DNA of 12,397 nt from an uncultured Oscillospiraceae bacterium. GTDB lineage: Bacteria > Bacillota > Clostridia > Oscillospirales > Oscillospiraceae. Each line of letters starts with the position of its first letter. The stretch's first letter is position 1. The stretch spans positions 1 through 12,397 of the forward strand of contig CAKUHJ010000046.1 of the NCBI GenBank assembly GCA_934655935.1, given 5' to 3'. The notes beneath the pieces were generated by a model. That model searched no databases, was not told the DNA's origin, and saw nothing but the letters and a program-made list of their open reading frames with translations. The position numbers and the translations under genes were made by a program. Below, piece after piece: positions 1-6,738 of this stretch.

Positions 1-891
1 GCGCAGACGCTGCGCTTCCAGATTCTGTCCGGCAGGAATCAGCCGCCGGTATGCGAGGATTCTACGTTTGAAACCTCCACGAACATTGCCAACACCGGCG
101 TGCTCAAGGCTTCGGACGAGGAAAATCAGCCGCTTTCCTATCAGCTGGTGAAGGCGCCGAAGCGCGGCAGCGTCGAGCTGCACGACGACGGCAGCTTTAC
201 CTACACGCCGAAGGAAAACAAGGTCGGCAAGGACAGCTTTGTCTATACGGCGACGGACCCTGCGGGTAATGTTTCAAACGAGGCCTGCGTCAAAATCAAA
301 ATTCTCAAGCCGGCGGACGGGGCGCAGTATACCGATACCATGGCGGGGCGTGAAAGCTTTCTGGCCGTATTCCTGCGCGAAAACGGCGCTTATACGGGCC
401 GGGAAATTGCCGGCAACGCCTGCTTTGAGCCGGAGCAGACCGTCACGCGCGGCGATTTTCTGCTGATGGCGATGAAGCTTCTCAAGCGCGCGCCGGCGGA
501 CGCCGCGCTGGAAACCGGCTTCTCCGACGAGGCGCAGACGCCGTCCTATCAGCGCCCGTATATCGTCTCCGCCTTCCGCAGCGGCGTCATTCAGGGCGAG
601 CAGACGCAGGACGCCGCGCTGGTCTTCCGGGCGACGGACAAGCTCACCTGGGCGGACGCGGCGGTGATGCTGCAGCGGCTCCTCGGCATTGCCGAGGCCG
701 ATTCCCAGGAGGTCTTTGCGGCGGATGATACGGCCATGCCGGCCTGGGCGCAGAGCGCCGCGGCCGCGCTGCAGGAGGCGGGGCTGCCGCTTTCCTGCGC
801 GGATGCGTCCGCAGAGGTTACGCGCGCGCAGGCGGCGGAGCTTCTTTACAGGGCCTGCGGCCTTGCCGCCGAGAGAGGCTATGCGCAGTAA
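1..891 (+). CDS. C-terminal part of an SLH-domain surface protein with a cadherin/Ig-like domain (5' end outside window)
   Basis: The reading frame is open from the first base of the window and ends at TAA 889-891, so this is the last 296 residues of a longer protein. Residues about 13-102 form a cadherin/bacterial Ig-like module: NQPPVC at the start, then DDGSFTYTP (62-70) and DSFVYTATDPAGN, the pattern of the Cadherin_5/Big_9 type. Residues about 108-296 resemble three S-layer homology repeats, with the recurring pattern of an aromatic or FSD opening, an A-F/A-L-x-x-G-V helix and a T-R/T-W-A-x-A-A-x-x-L-x-R helix (VTRGDFLLMAMKLL; KLTWADAAVMLQRLLG; VTRAQAAELLYRACG). In this family SLH repeats bind secondary cell-wall polymers, so the protein is inferred to be exported and anchored to the wall with its N-terminal part displayed. 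Any catalytic domain and the signal peptide would lie upstream. SLH repeats 1 and 3 are divergent. A strong terminator follows directly. Confidence 0.85.
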   Translation, partial: AQTLRFQILSGRNQPPVCEDSTFETSTNIANTGVLKASDEENQPLSYQLVKAPKRGSVELHDDGSFTYTPKENKVGKDSFVYTATDPAGNVSNEACVKIKILKPADGAQYTDTMAGRESFLAVFLRENGAYTGREIAGNACFEPEQTVTRGDFLLMAMKLLKRAPADAALETGFSDEAQTPSYQRPYIVSAFRSGVIQGEQTQDAALVFRATDKLTWADAAVMLQRLLGIAEADSQEVFAADDTAMPAWAQSAAAALQEAGLPLSCADASAEVTRAQAAELLYRACGLAAERGYAQ

Positions 892-901
892 GTGAAAAGG
901 C

Positions 902-938
902 TTCCGGGCGCTGCGAATGCGGCGTCCGGAATTTTTTT
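902..938 (+). terminator. Rho-independent terminator after the SLH protein gene
   Basis: A 13-bp stem pairs 902-914 with 919-931 around a GAAT loop, with two G-T wobbles, and is followed at once by seven T (932-938). It starts 10 nt after the stop codon of the surface protein gene and separates it from the symporter gene. Confidence 0.9.
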
Positions 939-1035
939 GAAATAAAAAGAAAAACATAATCATAAAATGTACGCGTATTGTGGAACCGTGCGATCTTTTA
1001 CAGAAAATAAACGGGGGCTTCGACAGAAAAAAATC

Positions 1036-1064
1036 TTGTCGGACGGCGAGGAATATGATACGAT
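1036..1064 (+). promoter_or_regulatory. Possible sigma-A promoter for the AGCS symporter gene
   Basis: TTGTCG (1036-1041) and TACGAT (1059-1064) are separated by 17 nt, and each matches four of six consensus positions. Transcription would start near 1071, giving a leader of about 83 nt before the ATG at 1154. The -35 also forms the 3' arm of a short inverted repeat (CGACAG 1021-1026 / TTGTCG 1036-1041, one wobble). The rest of the 262-nt gap between genes holds the upstream terminator, an A-rich stretch and the structured ribosome binding site described separately. Confidence 0.35.
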
Positions 1065-1116
1065 AGGCCCAAACTTTTTCTGTGCACGGGAAAGTGCGGA
1101 GAGAGAAAACGGAAAA

Positions 1117-1153
1117 GAGGAGGAGGTGCGGCCCAGGCCGCACCGAAAAGCGT
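1117..1153 (+). promoter_or_regulatory. Ribosome binding site with a hairpin between Shine-Dalgarno and ATG
   Basis: A purine run with AGGAGG at 1118-1123 (and again 1121-1126) lies 30 nt upstream of the ATG at 1154, too far for normal initiation. Between them is a perfect inverted repeat: 1125-1133 pairs with 1136-1144 (at least 8 bp with a 4-nt loop). If it is folded out, the effective distance from 1123 to the ATG becomes about 10 nt. This structure decides the start choice, because the residues encoded upstream of 1154 are basic and unlike the family. Confidence 0.6.
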
Positions 1154-2566
1154 ATGGAATGGTTGATTGATTTTTTCACAGGTCCACTGAACACGGCTGC
1201 ATGGCTGTATATCTTCCTGCCGTGCACCATTGTCGGCGGACTCTATCTGACCGTCCGCAACCGGGGCCTGCAGTTCCGGAAATTCGGGTTTGTTCTGAAG
1301 AACACACTCGGCAAGATGTTTGAAAGGAAGACGGCCGGCGAGGGCGCGGTCACGCCGCTGCAGGCGGTTACCACGGCGCTGGCTGCGACGGTCGGAACCG
1401 GCAACATCGTTGGCACCTCGCAGGCTATTGCGCTGGGCGGCTACGGCGCGGTTTTCTGGCTGTGGATTGCGGCGCTGCTCGGGATGATCATCAAGTACTC
1501 CGAGGTCGTTCTGTCCATCCGCTTCCGCGAGCGCGACGCGAAGGGCGACTGGGTCGGAGGCCCCATGTACTATGTCAAAAACGGCCTGGGGCGGAACTGG
1601 CAGTGGGTCGGCACGCTGTTTGCGGTGTTTGCGGGGCTGGCGTGCTTCGGCATCGGCAATATGTCGCAGGTCAATTCCATCGTCGGCTCCCTGAATAACG
1701 CCATTGACGCCTTTATTCCCGCGGCGGCGGGCGAGCGGAACCTTCTGAACCTCATTTTCGGCCTGGTCATCGCCGCGCTGGTCGGCCTGATTCTGTTTGG
1801 CGGCATCAAGCGCATCGGCGCGGTTGCCGAAAAGCTGATTCCATTTATGAGTATTCTCTACATCGTGTTTGCGCTGGTCGTGATTTTGGGTCACGCGGGA
1901 AATATTCTCCCGGCCTTCGGCAAGATTTTCGCAACTGCGTTCACGCCGAAGGCGCTTGGCGGCGCGGCAGCCGGCATCGCGCTGAAGCAGACCATTGTCT
2001 GGGGCCTGCGCAGAAGTGCGTTTTCCAATGAGGCGGGTCTTGGCTCGGCGGCCATCGCGCATGCCGCGGCGGATACGCCGGGACCTGTGCAGCAGGGCCT
2101 TTACGGCGTGTTTGAGGTCTTCGCCGACACCATCGTCATCTGCTCTTTGACAGCGCTGACGATCATCTGCAGCGGCGTGGAAATTCCGTTTGGGACCTAT
2201 GTCAACTCGGAGCTCGTCGCCAGTGCCTTTGCAACGATTTTTGGCGTCAAATTTGCTTCGGTGTTCGTTGCCGTTGCGCTGATGCTCTTCGCGTTTACAA
2301 CGGTGCTCGGCTGGTCTCTTTACGGAAGCCGCTGCGCGCAGTATCTGTTCGGACTGAAGTTCATGAAGGCCTATCAGGCGGCGTTTATCGTCGTGATTGT
2401 CATCGGCGCGGTCGCAAAGCTGGACGTCGTGTGGAACATTGCCGATACCTTCAACGGCCTGATGGCAATTCCGAACTTTATTGCGCTCTTTGCGCTTTCC
2501 GGCGTCGTGGCAAAGCTTACGAAGGAATACTTCTTCTCCGGCGCGGAAAGCCGCCTGAAGCGGTAA
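1154..2566 (+). CDS. Sodium:alanine/glycine symporter, AGCS (AlsT) family
   Basis: An integral membrane carrier that takes up alanine or glycine with Na+. The protein has 470 residues, normal for the family, and many hydrophobic segments. Family hallmarks are visible: LAATVGTGNIVG (residues 77-87), GGPMYY (135-140) and the NEAGLGSAAIAHAAA block starting at N292, followed by the TPGPVQQG segment. The frame extends upstream to a GTG at 1082, but those 24 codons encode a basic tail with no Shine-Dalgarno before it, so ATG 1154 (MEWLIDFFTG) is preferred. The GC-rich third positions match the neighbouring genes. The gene appears to be transcribed alone, between the terminator at 902-938 and the hairpin at 2676-2710. 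Alanine and glycine cannot be told apart from the sequence, so no gene symbol is given. Confidence 0.93.
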   Translation: MEWLIDFFTGPLNTAAWLYIFLPCTIVGGLYLTVRNRGLQFRKFGFVLKNTLGKMFERKTAGEGAVTPLQAVTTALAATVGTGNIVGTSQAIALGGYGAVFWLWIAALLGMIIKYSEVVLSIRFRERDAKGDWVGGPMYYVKNGLGRNWQWVGTLFAVFAGLACFGIGNMSQVNSIVGSLNNAIDAFIPAAAGERNLLNLIFGLVIAALVGLILFGGIKRIGAVAEKLIPFMSILYIVFALVVILGHAGNILPAFGKIFATAFTPKALGGAAAGIALKQTIVWGLRRSAFSNEAGLGSAAIAHAAADTPGPVQQGLYGVFEVFADTIVICSLTALTIICSGVEIPFGTYVNSELVASAFATIFGVKFASVFVAVALMLFAFTTVLGWSLYGSRCAQYLFGLKFMKAYQAAFIVVIVIGAVAKLDVVWNIADTFNGLMAIPNFIALFALSGVVAKLTKEYFFSGAESRLKR

Positions 2567-2628
2567 CGCCCCGCCAGCTGTGAGCTGTGTTTTTCACGAG
2601 AGTTCCGGGAAAAACGATTGAGACTTTA

Positions 2629-2648
2629 TTTGCGCCTGCGGGCGCAAA
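2629..2648 (+). other. Short perfect hairpin in the gap after the symporter gene
   Basis: 2629-2636 pairs with 2641-2648 (8 bp, TGCG loop). It lies in the 144-nt gap between the symporter and the small hypothetical gene, 28 nt before the larger hairpin at 2676. It is not followed directly by a T run, so it is not a convincing terminator alone. It could be part of a leader structure together with the next hairpin. Confidence 0.5.
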
Positions 2649-2675
2649 CGCTACGAGGTTTTTGACACGCCGAAG

Positions 2676-2710
2676 CCCCCTCCCGCATAAGCTGTACGGG
2701 AGGGGGTTTT
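2676..2710 (+). terminator. Terminator-like hairpin whose 3' arm carries the RBS of the next gene
   Basis: A 10-bp perfect GC-rich stem pairs 2676-2685 with 2697-2706 around an 11-nt loop and is followed by TTTT (2707-2710). It is the best candidate terminator for the symporter gene, 110 nt after its stop codon. The T run is short. The 3' arm (GGGAGGGGG) is also the only Shine-Dalgarno-like sequence before the ATG at 2711, so the structure may limit expression of the downstream gene. Confidence 0.65.
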
Positions 2711-3133
2711 ATGCTGGAATATACCTTGCGGCGCGGCGCGGAATGCTGGCTGCGGCTGTGCGCGCACCGGCAGGGGCTTTACTGGTACACACAGGCGCAC
2801 AGCGCGTTCTGCTCCGCGCAGCCGGTGCGCCTGCTGGCGGAGCAGGGCGGCGTCTGCAGAAATCTTGGCGTTCTGCAGCCGGAGCCGTCCGGCGGTATGA
2901 CGCTGCAGGGCAGATTATCGGCCTCCGGCTTTGCGTTTACGCCGCAGGTGCGGCTGCGGTTGGAAAGCCCGGCGGGGCGGATGCAGCTGACGCTTGCGGG
3001 AAGGCGCGTTCTGCTGGAGCCCTTCTGCCCGGAAAAGCCCTTCCAGGACGCGGAGGCGTTCTGCCTGTGGCGCGTGGAGCGGATCGGGGAGAGCTTTTAC
3101 TGGCTCCGGGAGGCGGATGACGGTGATTCTTGA
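2711..3133 (+). CDS. Hypothetical protein, 140 residues, unrecognised
   Basis: I do not recognise this protein. It has 140 residues, no signal peptide and no membrane segment. It is rich in Leu, Arg and aromatic residues, with six Cys and four Trp, and alternating hydrophobic and charged stretches that suggest a mainly beta fold (for example VRLRLES and RMQLTLAGRRVLLEPF, followed by WRVERIGESFYWLRE near the C-terminus). Coding is supported by third codon positions that are nearly all G or C, as in the neighbours. An overlapping frame from 2587 lacks this bias. ATG 2711 is the first start after an in-frame stop at 2663-2665, and its Shine-Dalgarno is in the hairpin arm just upstream. The stop codon is inside the -35 element of the next gene's promoter. 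No own promoter is evident, so it may depend on read-through from the symporter gene. Confidence 0.65.
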   Translation: MLEYTLRRGAECWLRLCAHRQGLYWYTQAHSAFCSAQPVRLLAEQGGVCRNLGVLQPEPSGGMTLQGRLSASGFAFTPQVRLRLESPAGRMQLTLAGRRVLLEPFCPEKPFQDAEAFCLWRVERIGESFYWLREADDGDS

Positions 3134-3158
3134 CGCGGCGGCAGGAGAAGGCTATAAT
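3130..3158 (+). promoter_or_regulatory. Near-consensus sigma-A promoter for the DUF362 gene
   Basis: TTGACG (3130-3135) and TATAAT (3153-3158) are spaced by exactly 17 nt, matching 11 of 12 consensus positions. It is the strongest promoter in the window. The -35 overlaps the TGA stop (3131-3133) of the small hypothetical gene. The predicted start of transcription, near 3165, is only about three nucleotides before the long hairpin at 3168. Confidence 0.8.
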
Positions 3159-3167
3159 ATCAGCGAA

Positions 3168-3218
3168 GGAAAGCTCTGCTGCAGCCGGCGGGTTTCGCCG
3201 GCTGCAGCAGAGCTTTCC
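3168..3218 (+). repeat. 23-bp perfect inverted repeat at the 5' end of the DUF362 transcript
   Basis: Positions 3168-3190 pair without a mismatch with 3196-3218 around a GGTTT loop. The stem begins about +4 relative to the predicted transcription start and ends 14 nt before the GGAGG at 3232. The sequence after it (AAACTTTTCTTG) is only weakly T-rich and starts with three A. It could stabilise the 5' end of the mRNA, act as a poor or conditional terminator for the upstream gene, or release a short hairpin RNA. The pairing is certain and the role is open. Confidence 0.85.
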
Positions 3219-3244
3219 AAACTTTTCTTGCGGAGGTATCTGCC

Positions 3245-4354
3245 ATGGCTGCGTCCAAGGTCTACTTTACAGATTTTCATTGCAGTCCCGGCGTCAGCCG
3301 GCTTGACAAGCTCAAGCGGCTGCTGAACCAGGCCGGCCTGGACCGGATTGATTTTCAGGATAAGATGGTCGCCATCAAGCTGCATTTCGGCGAGCTTGGA
3401 AACCTTGCCTATCTGCGTCCGAACTACGCGAAGGTCGTCGCCGATTTTGTCCGCGCGCGCGGCGGCCTGCCCTTCCTGACCGACTGCAACACCCTGTACA
3501 TCGGCAGCCGGAAAAACGCGCTGGAGCATATGGACACTGCCGCGCTCAACGGCTTTCTGCCCGCGACGACGGGCTGCCATGTGATCATTGCGGACGGCCT
3601 TCGCGGCGGAGACGATGTGGAGGTCCCGGTCGTAGGCGGCGAGTATGTCAAAACGGCGAAGATCGGCCGGGCCGTGATGGACGCGGATATTGTCCTTGCG
3701 CTGTCCCATTTCAAGGCGCATGAGAATGCGGGCCTGGGCGGCGCGCTGAAAAATCTCGGCATGGGCTGCGGCTCGCGCCGGGGCAAGATGGAGATGCACT
3801 CCGACGGCAAGCCGCACGTGGTATCTGAGCTGTGCGTCGGCTGCGGCGCATGCGCCCGCATCTGCGTGCACGGCGCGCCGCAGATTCAGGACGGCGTATG
3901 CAGCATCGACCAGAACCGCTGCGTCGGCTGCGGGCGCTGCCTGGCTGCGTGCCCGAAAAACGCCGTGCAGTCCAGCTCCAAGGGAAGCGTGCAGATGCTG
4001 AACTACAAGATCGCCGAGTACAGCAAGGCGGTTATCGACGGCCGGCCCAGCTTCTGCATCAATATGGTCTGCGACGTCTCGCCCAACTGTGACTGCCATG
4101 CGGAAAACGACGTGGCCATGGTCCCGGACGTCGGCATGTTTGCCTCATTCGATCCGGTTGCGCTGGACCTTGCGTGCGCCGAGGCGGTAAACCGGCAGCC
4201 CGTCATGCTGGGAAGCGTCCTGGACAAGCCGGAGCTTCGCGAAGACCCCGACCATTTCCATGCCGCCCACGGGCACACCCACTGGTACGACCTGATCGAG
4301 CATGCGAAAAAGATCGGCCTCGGGAGCGACGAATACGAGATCGTCCGCATCTGA
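3245..4354 (+). CDS. DUF362 family protein with two 4Fe-4S ferredoxin motifs
   Basis: A soluble 369-residue iron-sulfur protein of the DUF362 family, whose biochemical role is not settled. The N-terminal DUF362 region spans about residues 1-190, with a conserved LSHFKAHENAGLGGALKNLGMGC block. Two bacterial ferredoxin motifs follow: CVGCGACARIC (Cys197, 200, 203, 207) and CVGCGRCLAACP (Cys226, 229, 232, 236), each fit to hold one 4Fe-4S cluster. The C-terminal part resumes the DUF362 fold and has more cysteines, Cys271, Cys276, Cys282 and Cys284 (CDVSPNCDCH), then a FDPVALDLACAEAVN helix. ATG 3245 has a good Shine-Dalgarno (GGAGGT 3232-3237, 7-nt spacing). It has its own strong promoter and a hairpin leader. 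It converges on thrB with only 5 nt between the stop codons. An electron-transfer or redox-linked role is an inference from the clusters only. Confidence 0.9.
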   Translation: MAASKVYFTDFHCSPGVSRLDKLKRLLNQAGLDRIDFQDKMVAIKLHFGELGNLAYLRPNYAKVVADFVRARGGLPFLTDCNTLYIGSRKNALEHMDTAALNGFLPATTGCHVIIADGLRGGDDVEVPVVGGEYVKTAKIGRAVMDADIVLALSHFKAHENAGLGGALKNLGMGCGSRRGKMEMHSDGKPHVVSELCVGCGACARICVHGAPQIQDGVCSIDQNRCVGCGRCLAACPKNAVQSSSKGSVQMLNYKIAEYSKAVIDGRPSFCINMVCDVSPNCDCHAENDVAMVPDVGMFASFDPVALDLACAEAVNRQPVMLGSVLDKPELREDPDHFHAAHGHTHWYDLIEHAKKIGLGSDEYEIVRI

Positions 4355-4359
4355 CGCCC

Positions 4360-5241
4360 TTACAGAATCACCTGCGCACCGCGATGATCCGCGCGCAGAT
4401 CGCAGGCCCTCCAGCCGTCCGGCATTGTCCGGACGGCTTCTTGCATCTGTCCGGCAAAGTCCGCCCGGTCTGTCAGGCAAAGAAGCGTGGAGCCCGCGCC
4501 GCTGATGCAGACGCACGGACAGCCAAGCTCCGCAGCCTTTGCGCGCAGCGCATCGGAGCCGCGGATCAGCGGCCAGCGATAGGGATGGTGCAGCCGGTCG
4601 TCCAGGGCGGCGGCAAGAAGCTGCATATCGCCCAGCTCCAGCGCGCGCAGAAGCACGGCGGTGTGCGAGACGTTGAAGACCGCGTCTGCAAACGGGACGC
4701 TTTCCGGCAGAACGCCTCTTGCTTTATGCGTGGAAAGCGGAAAGTCCGGAATCAGCGCCACAAAATGGAGGGCAGGGTGAATCGGGTAGGAAACGGAGAC
4801 GGCCCTTCCCCGGCACGTCATGGAGGCGGTCAGGCCGCCGAAGAGGGCGGGGGCGAGATTGTCCGGATGCCCCTCGAGCGGCAGGCAGACGTCCAGCAGC
4901 GCCTCGCGGGAAAGCGGGCTTCCGGCAAGCGCGTTCGCAGCCATCGCCCCGCCGACCAGCAGCGCCGACGACGAGCCGAGTCCGCGGCAGATGGGGATGC
5001 TTCCTTCTATGTGGATTTCCGCGCCGCCGGCGGGCTGGCCCAGCGCGCGGCGGACGGCGGCATAGGCCTGGAAGACAAGGTTTTCCGCGTTCTGATATTC
5101 CGGCGCGCAGCCGGAAATTCTGAGCGTATCCGACGGGCGGACGGTAAAGCTGTCATAGAGGCTCAGCGCGCAGCCGAGGCAGTCAAAGCCGGAGGCGAGA
5201 TTTGCGCTCGTCGCCGGGACGCGTACGGTTACCTGTTCCAT
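4360..5241 (-). CDS. thrB: Homoserine kinase
   Basis: A cytoplasmic GHMP-family kinase that phosphorylates homoserine with ATP to O-phosphohomoserine, the substrate of threonine synthase encoded just upstream. It has 293 residues, a typical length. Visible hallmarks are the N-terminal VRVPATSANLASGFDCLG segment (residues 6-23), the phosphate-binding GLGSSSA loop (87-93), EGHPDN (123-128), the DDRLHHPYR segment (214-222) and the C-terminal glycine-rich SGAGST (247-252). The ATG (5239-5241) lies inside the end of thrC, a 13-nt overlap, with GGAGG 7 nt before it, so the two are translationally linked. The stop is 5 nt from that of the convergent DUF362 gene, leaving no room for a terminator between them. 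Confidence 0.95.
   Translation of the reverse strand: MEQVTVRVPATSANLASGFDCLGCALSLYDSFTVRPSDTLRISGCAPEYQNAENLVFQAYAAVRRALGQPAGGAEIHIEGSIPICRGLGSSSALLVGGAMAANALAGSPLSREALLDVCLPLEGHPDNLAPALFGGLTASMTCRGRAVSVSYPIHPALHFVALIPDFPLSTHKARGVLPESVPFADAVFNVSHTAVLLRALELGDMQLLAAALDDRLHHPYRWPLIRGSDALRAKAAELGCPCVCISGAGSTLLCLTDRADFAGQMQEAVRTMPDGWRACDLRADHRGAQVIL
4413..4442 (+). terminator. Possible terminator for the DUF362 gene, inside thrB
   Basis: 4413-4422 pairs perfectly with 4429-4438 (10 bp, CATTGT loop), followed by TCTT. It is 58 nt beyond the DUF362 stop codon and lies within the C-terminal coding part of thrB on the other strand. The T run is poor, so this may only be GC-rich coding sequence. It is listed because the 5-nt gap between the genes cannot hold a terminator. 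Confidence 0.3.
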
Positions 5242-6725
5242 GCGGCGTCCTCCGCTTGAGAAAGCACGTAGGAAAGAAGCGCTTCCGGCGCCTGGACGTC
5301 GGTGTGCAGGACCGGCTTTCCCTGCAGCGCAGAGAGATTTCCGGGAACCGGCACGCCGGTCAGCGCGTGCAGCTGCTCCATGACGGCAAAATCGTCGCCC
5401 GCGGGCGTCTGCCCGAGGCCCTCCAGCACCGCGCGCGGGAACTTATAGGCCGAGGCGGTGGACAGAACCACCATGGGCGCGGCGCTGCCGCTTTCGCGCC
5501 GGAAGGCCTGCGCGGCGTTCCAGGCGACGGCGGTGTGCGTGTCCATGAGGTAGCGGTCTTTCTGCCAGACCTCGCCGATGGTCTTCCTTGTCGCCTCGTC
5601 GGTACAGCAGGCGGCGAAGAAATCCCGGTCCAGCTTCTGCTTCAGCTCCGCCGGAACCGTGTAGACGCCGTCCCGGCGCAGCTGCTCCATAAGCCCTGCC
5701 ACAAGCGCCTCGTCGCGGCTCATGAGGAACAGCAGCCGCTCAAGATTGCTGGAAATCAGAATGTCCATGGAGGGCGAGACGGTCTGATGGAACGGCCGGC
5801 GGCGGTCGTAGCGGCCGGTCTGCAGGAATTCCGTCAGGACATTATTTTCGTTGGAGGCGCAGACGAGCGTTCCGACCGGGAGGCCGAGCTGCTTGGCGAG
5901 CCAGCCCGCGAGAATATCGCCGAAGTTTCCGGTCGGAACGGAGAAATGGACCTTATCGCCGCATGCGATGCGCCCGGCGTGCAGAAGCTCCGCATAGGCC
6001 CGGAAATAATAGACCACCTGCGGCGCGAGCCGGCCGATGTTGATGGAGTTCGCCGAGGACAGGCGTACGCCGCGCTGCGCGAACAGATGCTCGTGCGCTT
6101 CGGCGTCGAAAATGCGCTTGACGGCGCTCTGCGCGTCGTCGAAATTGCCCTTTACCGCGCAGACGCGGACGTTCCGCCCTTCCTGCGTGACCATCTGCGC
6201 CTTCTGCACGGGGCTTACGCCGTTTTCCGGATAGAATACAATAATCCGGATGCCGGGCACGTCCCGGAAGCCCGCCATCGCGGCTTTCCCGGTGTCGCCG
6301 GAGGTGGCGGTGAGAATCAGAATTTCCTCCTGCACGCCAAGCCGGCGCTTTGCCTCGGACAAAAGCTGCGGCAGCATGGAGAGCGCAACGTCCTTGAACG
6401 CGCTTGTAGGGCCGCGGAAGAGCTCGAGTACATAGTTTTCTCCGACCGGGACGAGCGGTGTCAGCTCCGGCGTTTCAAATTTTCCGGCGTAGGCCTTTTC
6501 CGTCAGGCTGCGCATGCAGGCGCTTCCGTAATCGGGAAGGAGCGTGTCCAGAATGGCCGAGGCCATCTCCATAGGCGGCAGCGCCAGAATGGCGTCCAGA
6601 TCGGGGCGCAGCTGCGAGGGGTCCGGCATGGTATAGAGCCCGCCGTCCGGCGCAAGGCCCTGCAGAACGGCCTGCAGCGCGTTGGCCTGCAGCGCGGCGG
6701 AGCGGGTGCTTTGGTAGTTCATCAT
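5229..6725 (-). CDS. thrC: Threonine synthase
   Basis: A PLP-dependent enzyme that converts O-phosphohomoserine to threonine and phosphate, the last step of the pathway. It has 498 residues, the longer form of the family with an N-terminal extension (YQSTR opening, GLAPDGGLY at about 24-31). The PLP lysine is Lys111 in GPTSAFKD. SGDTG (142-146) and PTGNFGD are the cofactor-phosphate and substrate loops of this fold. Two adjacent ATG codons exist. The first (6723-6725) sits 7 nt after GGAGG and is preferred, the second 10 nt after. The gene is first in a thrC-thrB operon and divergent from lysC. An inverted repeat (6739-6746 / 6767-6774) falls just before its Shine-Dalgarno. Confidence 0.95.
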   Translation of the reverse strand: MMNYQSTRSAALQANALQAVLQGLAPDGGLYTMPDPSQLRPDLDAILALPPMEMASAILDTLLPDYGSACMRSLTEKAYAGKFETPELTPLVPVGENYVLELFRGPTSAFKDVALSMLPQLLSEAKRRLGVQEEILILTATSGDTGKAAMAGFRDVPGIRIIVFYPENGVSPVQKAQMVTQEGRNVRVCAVKGNFDDAQSAVKRIFDAEAHEHLFAQRGVRLSSANSINIGRLAPQVVYYFRAYAELLHAGRIACGDKVHFSVPTGNFGDILAGWLAKQLGLPVGTLVCASNENNVLTEFLQTGRYDRRRPFHQTVSPSMDILISSNLERLLFLMSRDEALVAGLMEQLRRDGVYTVPAELKQKLDRDFFAACCTDEATRKTIGEVWQKDRYLMDTHTAVAWNAAQAFRRESGSAAPMVVLSTASAYKFPRAVLEGLGQTPAGDDFAVMEQLHALTGVPVPGNLSALQGKPVLHTDVQAPEALLSYVLSQAEDAAWNR

Positions 6726-6738
6726 AAATCATCCTCCG

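Noticed and set aside
939..1153. A glycine riboswitch before the AGCS symporter, a common association.
   Set aside because: I could not find the conserved glycine aptamer core or a tandem arrangement. Only the local hairpin at 1125-1144 is evident.
998..2062. A 354-codon open frame on the - strand opposite the symporter gene.
   Set aside because: The + strand encodes a full-length AGCS carrier with clear motifs. The antisense product has low-complexity Arg/Gln/Asp composition.
2587..3120. A 177-codon + frame overlapping the 140-residue hypothetical gene.
   Set aside because: Its third codon positions are mixed rather than G/C, no Shine-Dalgarno precedes it, and it reads through the hairpin at 2676-2710.
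3153..3158. The TATAAT box as evidence for a separate small RNA gene only.
   Set aside because: The downstream DUF362 gene has a good ribosome site 14 nt after the hairpin, so an mRNA leader is the simpler reading. A short RNA by-product remains possible.
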